Shown here: positions 62,560 to 64,000 of the stretch, piece after piece
Layout of the letters: each line of letters starts with the position of its first letter
Numbering within the stretch: the first letter of the stretch is position 1
Assembly: GCA_018340805.1 (NCBI GenBank)
Contig: JACMZG010000008.1
Span: 19,385,118-19,449,117, forward strand
From: Microvelia longipes
Lineage: Eukaryota; Arthropoda; Insecta; Hemiptera; Veliidae
Length of the DNA: 64,000 nucleotides
Direction: 5' to 3'
Made by a program: the position numbers and the translations under genes
The notes under the pieces: generated by a model
Told to the model about the DNA's origin: nothing
The model's database searches: none
Seen by the model: the letters and a program-made list of their open reading frames with translations, nothing else

Positions 62560-62712
62560 TATTAAGTATCAACGAGTAGTATCTCTACTATTAGACTTGA
62601 TATATTGTTTAAGTATATGATATATCTTGATATAAGTATCAACGAGTATTATCTCTACTATTAGACTTGATATATTTTTTAAGTATATGATATAACTTGA
62701 TATAAGTATCAA
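62560..62712. repeat. tandem repeat, about 72-bp unit, just over 2 copies
   Basis: AAGTATCAACGAGTA, TATCTCTACTATTAGACTTG, then ATATATT.TTTAAGTATATG, repeated. Confidence 0.88.
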
Positions 62713-64000
62713 CATCGAATTTATAATACAAACTAATCCACTCGAGCCATATTTCTCTACTCAACTGCATGGTTTTCCAATCTTTGACGATATTTCAAAA
62801 AACGCATACATGTCATTCGATACAAATTTTAAAAAATGTTGACAATGATATGAAACAGCATATTTATAGACTTGACCTTATATACGCCTATATGAGTGCT
62901 TAATTTCAAATCGACTTGACCATTTTACTGTGTTTCATAAATGTTTATACTATGTATAGTATTTGAATACTACATCAATAATTTTTGTAATCAATCTTTT
63001 AAAACGTTTTCAAATCAAGAAACGAATAAGCAGCACAGTGTGAATTTTCCACTTATGTTATTAGTCTCAATAATAAACTAAGATAAATAATAGTAATAAT
63101 TTACCAAACTAAAGTTTAAGATATAACAATCAGCATTCCGTACCTGTGAACAGAATCAAAACCAAAATATGTAAATAACATAATATAAACATTTAAGAGA
63201 ACATTTTTATGAGAAAATCTAAATGTTTATTATTAATAATAATGTATAAACATTATTATTATTATAATGTTTATTATTACGTACGTGTGTGTAAGGAACT
63301 GAAGTTACTTTTATTGCATTTGATGGGTGAGAACAAGTTCTAAATGCTACTGAAAATTAAATGATGAAATTCAACTGATAATGAAAATAAATAAATTTTT
63401 GCTATAGCAATTTATTTCAATGCGTCGACTTAACTTTAAGTTTGAATCCAATAGTATATATAAATAAATTATAAAAATCCTTAGTAATAATCCTTAGTTA
63501 TAATAAAAATATTAGTAATAAAATCTGCATTTATATAATCAATTGTGTAAAGTTGAGATTTATAATTGATTTTACAAGACCTGTCGTTATCATCAATGTT
63601 TGTACAAGTTATTTCTGTATATATTTCTAAGTATATTTTTACTTGTTCTTAGCGACCTCATATATTGAATACTTTTATGTTTATAAGCCTGGGGACAAGA
63701 ACATATAACAGCTGGTGTGTTGGATTGTGTGGTAGTGTATTTACCTTCCTCATGTGTTGGTGTATTAACAGTTAACTATGAAAGACTGTGCGAGTGTTAA
63801 AACTATTTTGTTAACTACATAAGGGTGTTTACTAAGGGTAGGAAAGTTAAAGGGCTCCGATGTCTAGAAAAGACAGGGGTTACGTTTTTTTTAAAAGAAA
63901 CCTTAAAAGGGAAGTTGTAAGATTTAAAGAAAGCCCTGTGAAGGGTCATGACCCACCCTCTGTCTACGACGCGTACGCGGGGTACGACTAAGGTACGCAA

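Noticed and set aside
63815..64000. 61-codon minus-strand ORF at the window end
   Set aside because: No recognised similarity, and it is cut by the window edge. Could not be supported as a gene.

Overview
This is eukaryotic, intron-rich, very AT-rich DNA, most likely from an insect or another arthropod. The basis is a conserved protein-coding gene set split by spliceosomal introns, a SERTA-domain exon of the Taranis type, a tRNA-derived SINE, Penelope-like retroelements and long (TA)n/(TG)n microsatellites. The species cannot be named from the sequence alone.

Layout. Positions 1-900 hold a small inverted-repeat MITE and a possible last exon of an unrecognised plus-strand gene. Positions 1235-9583 (+) carry six recognisable exons of delta-aminolevulinic acid dehydratase (ALAD). 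The N-terminal exon is not visible. The exon for the zinc-binding segment is missing or broken, in an intron crowded with a 1.3-kb foldback element and two Penelope-like inserts. Positions 11915-22315 (-) carry an apparently complete nine-exon WDR46/UTP7 gene, convergent with ALAD. One of its 5' splice sites has been amplified into a 57-bp minisatellite. Positions 22316-35870 are non-coding. They include a large element with about 275-bp terminal inverted repeats (24316-26885) and long AT-rich sequence that may partly be 3' UTR of the next gene. Positions 35871-36676 (-) are the terminal coding exon of a SERTA-domain (Taranis-like) regulator. From 36677 to 64000 I recognise no coding exon. This stretch is intronic or intergenic, with MITEs, minisatellites, (TA)n tracts and several copies of a repeat family that carries a 5S rRNA-like promoter module.

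The three recognisable genes are unrelated housekeeping or regulatory genes: haem biosynthesis, small-subunit rRNA processing and a transcriptional or cell-cycle co-regulator. There is no operon logic. The most interesting content is in the repeats: Penelope-derived inverted pairs with hammerhead-ribozyme cores, the splice-site minisatellite, the 5S-bearing family, and several nested transposons with readable target-site duplications.
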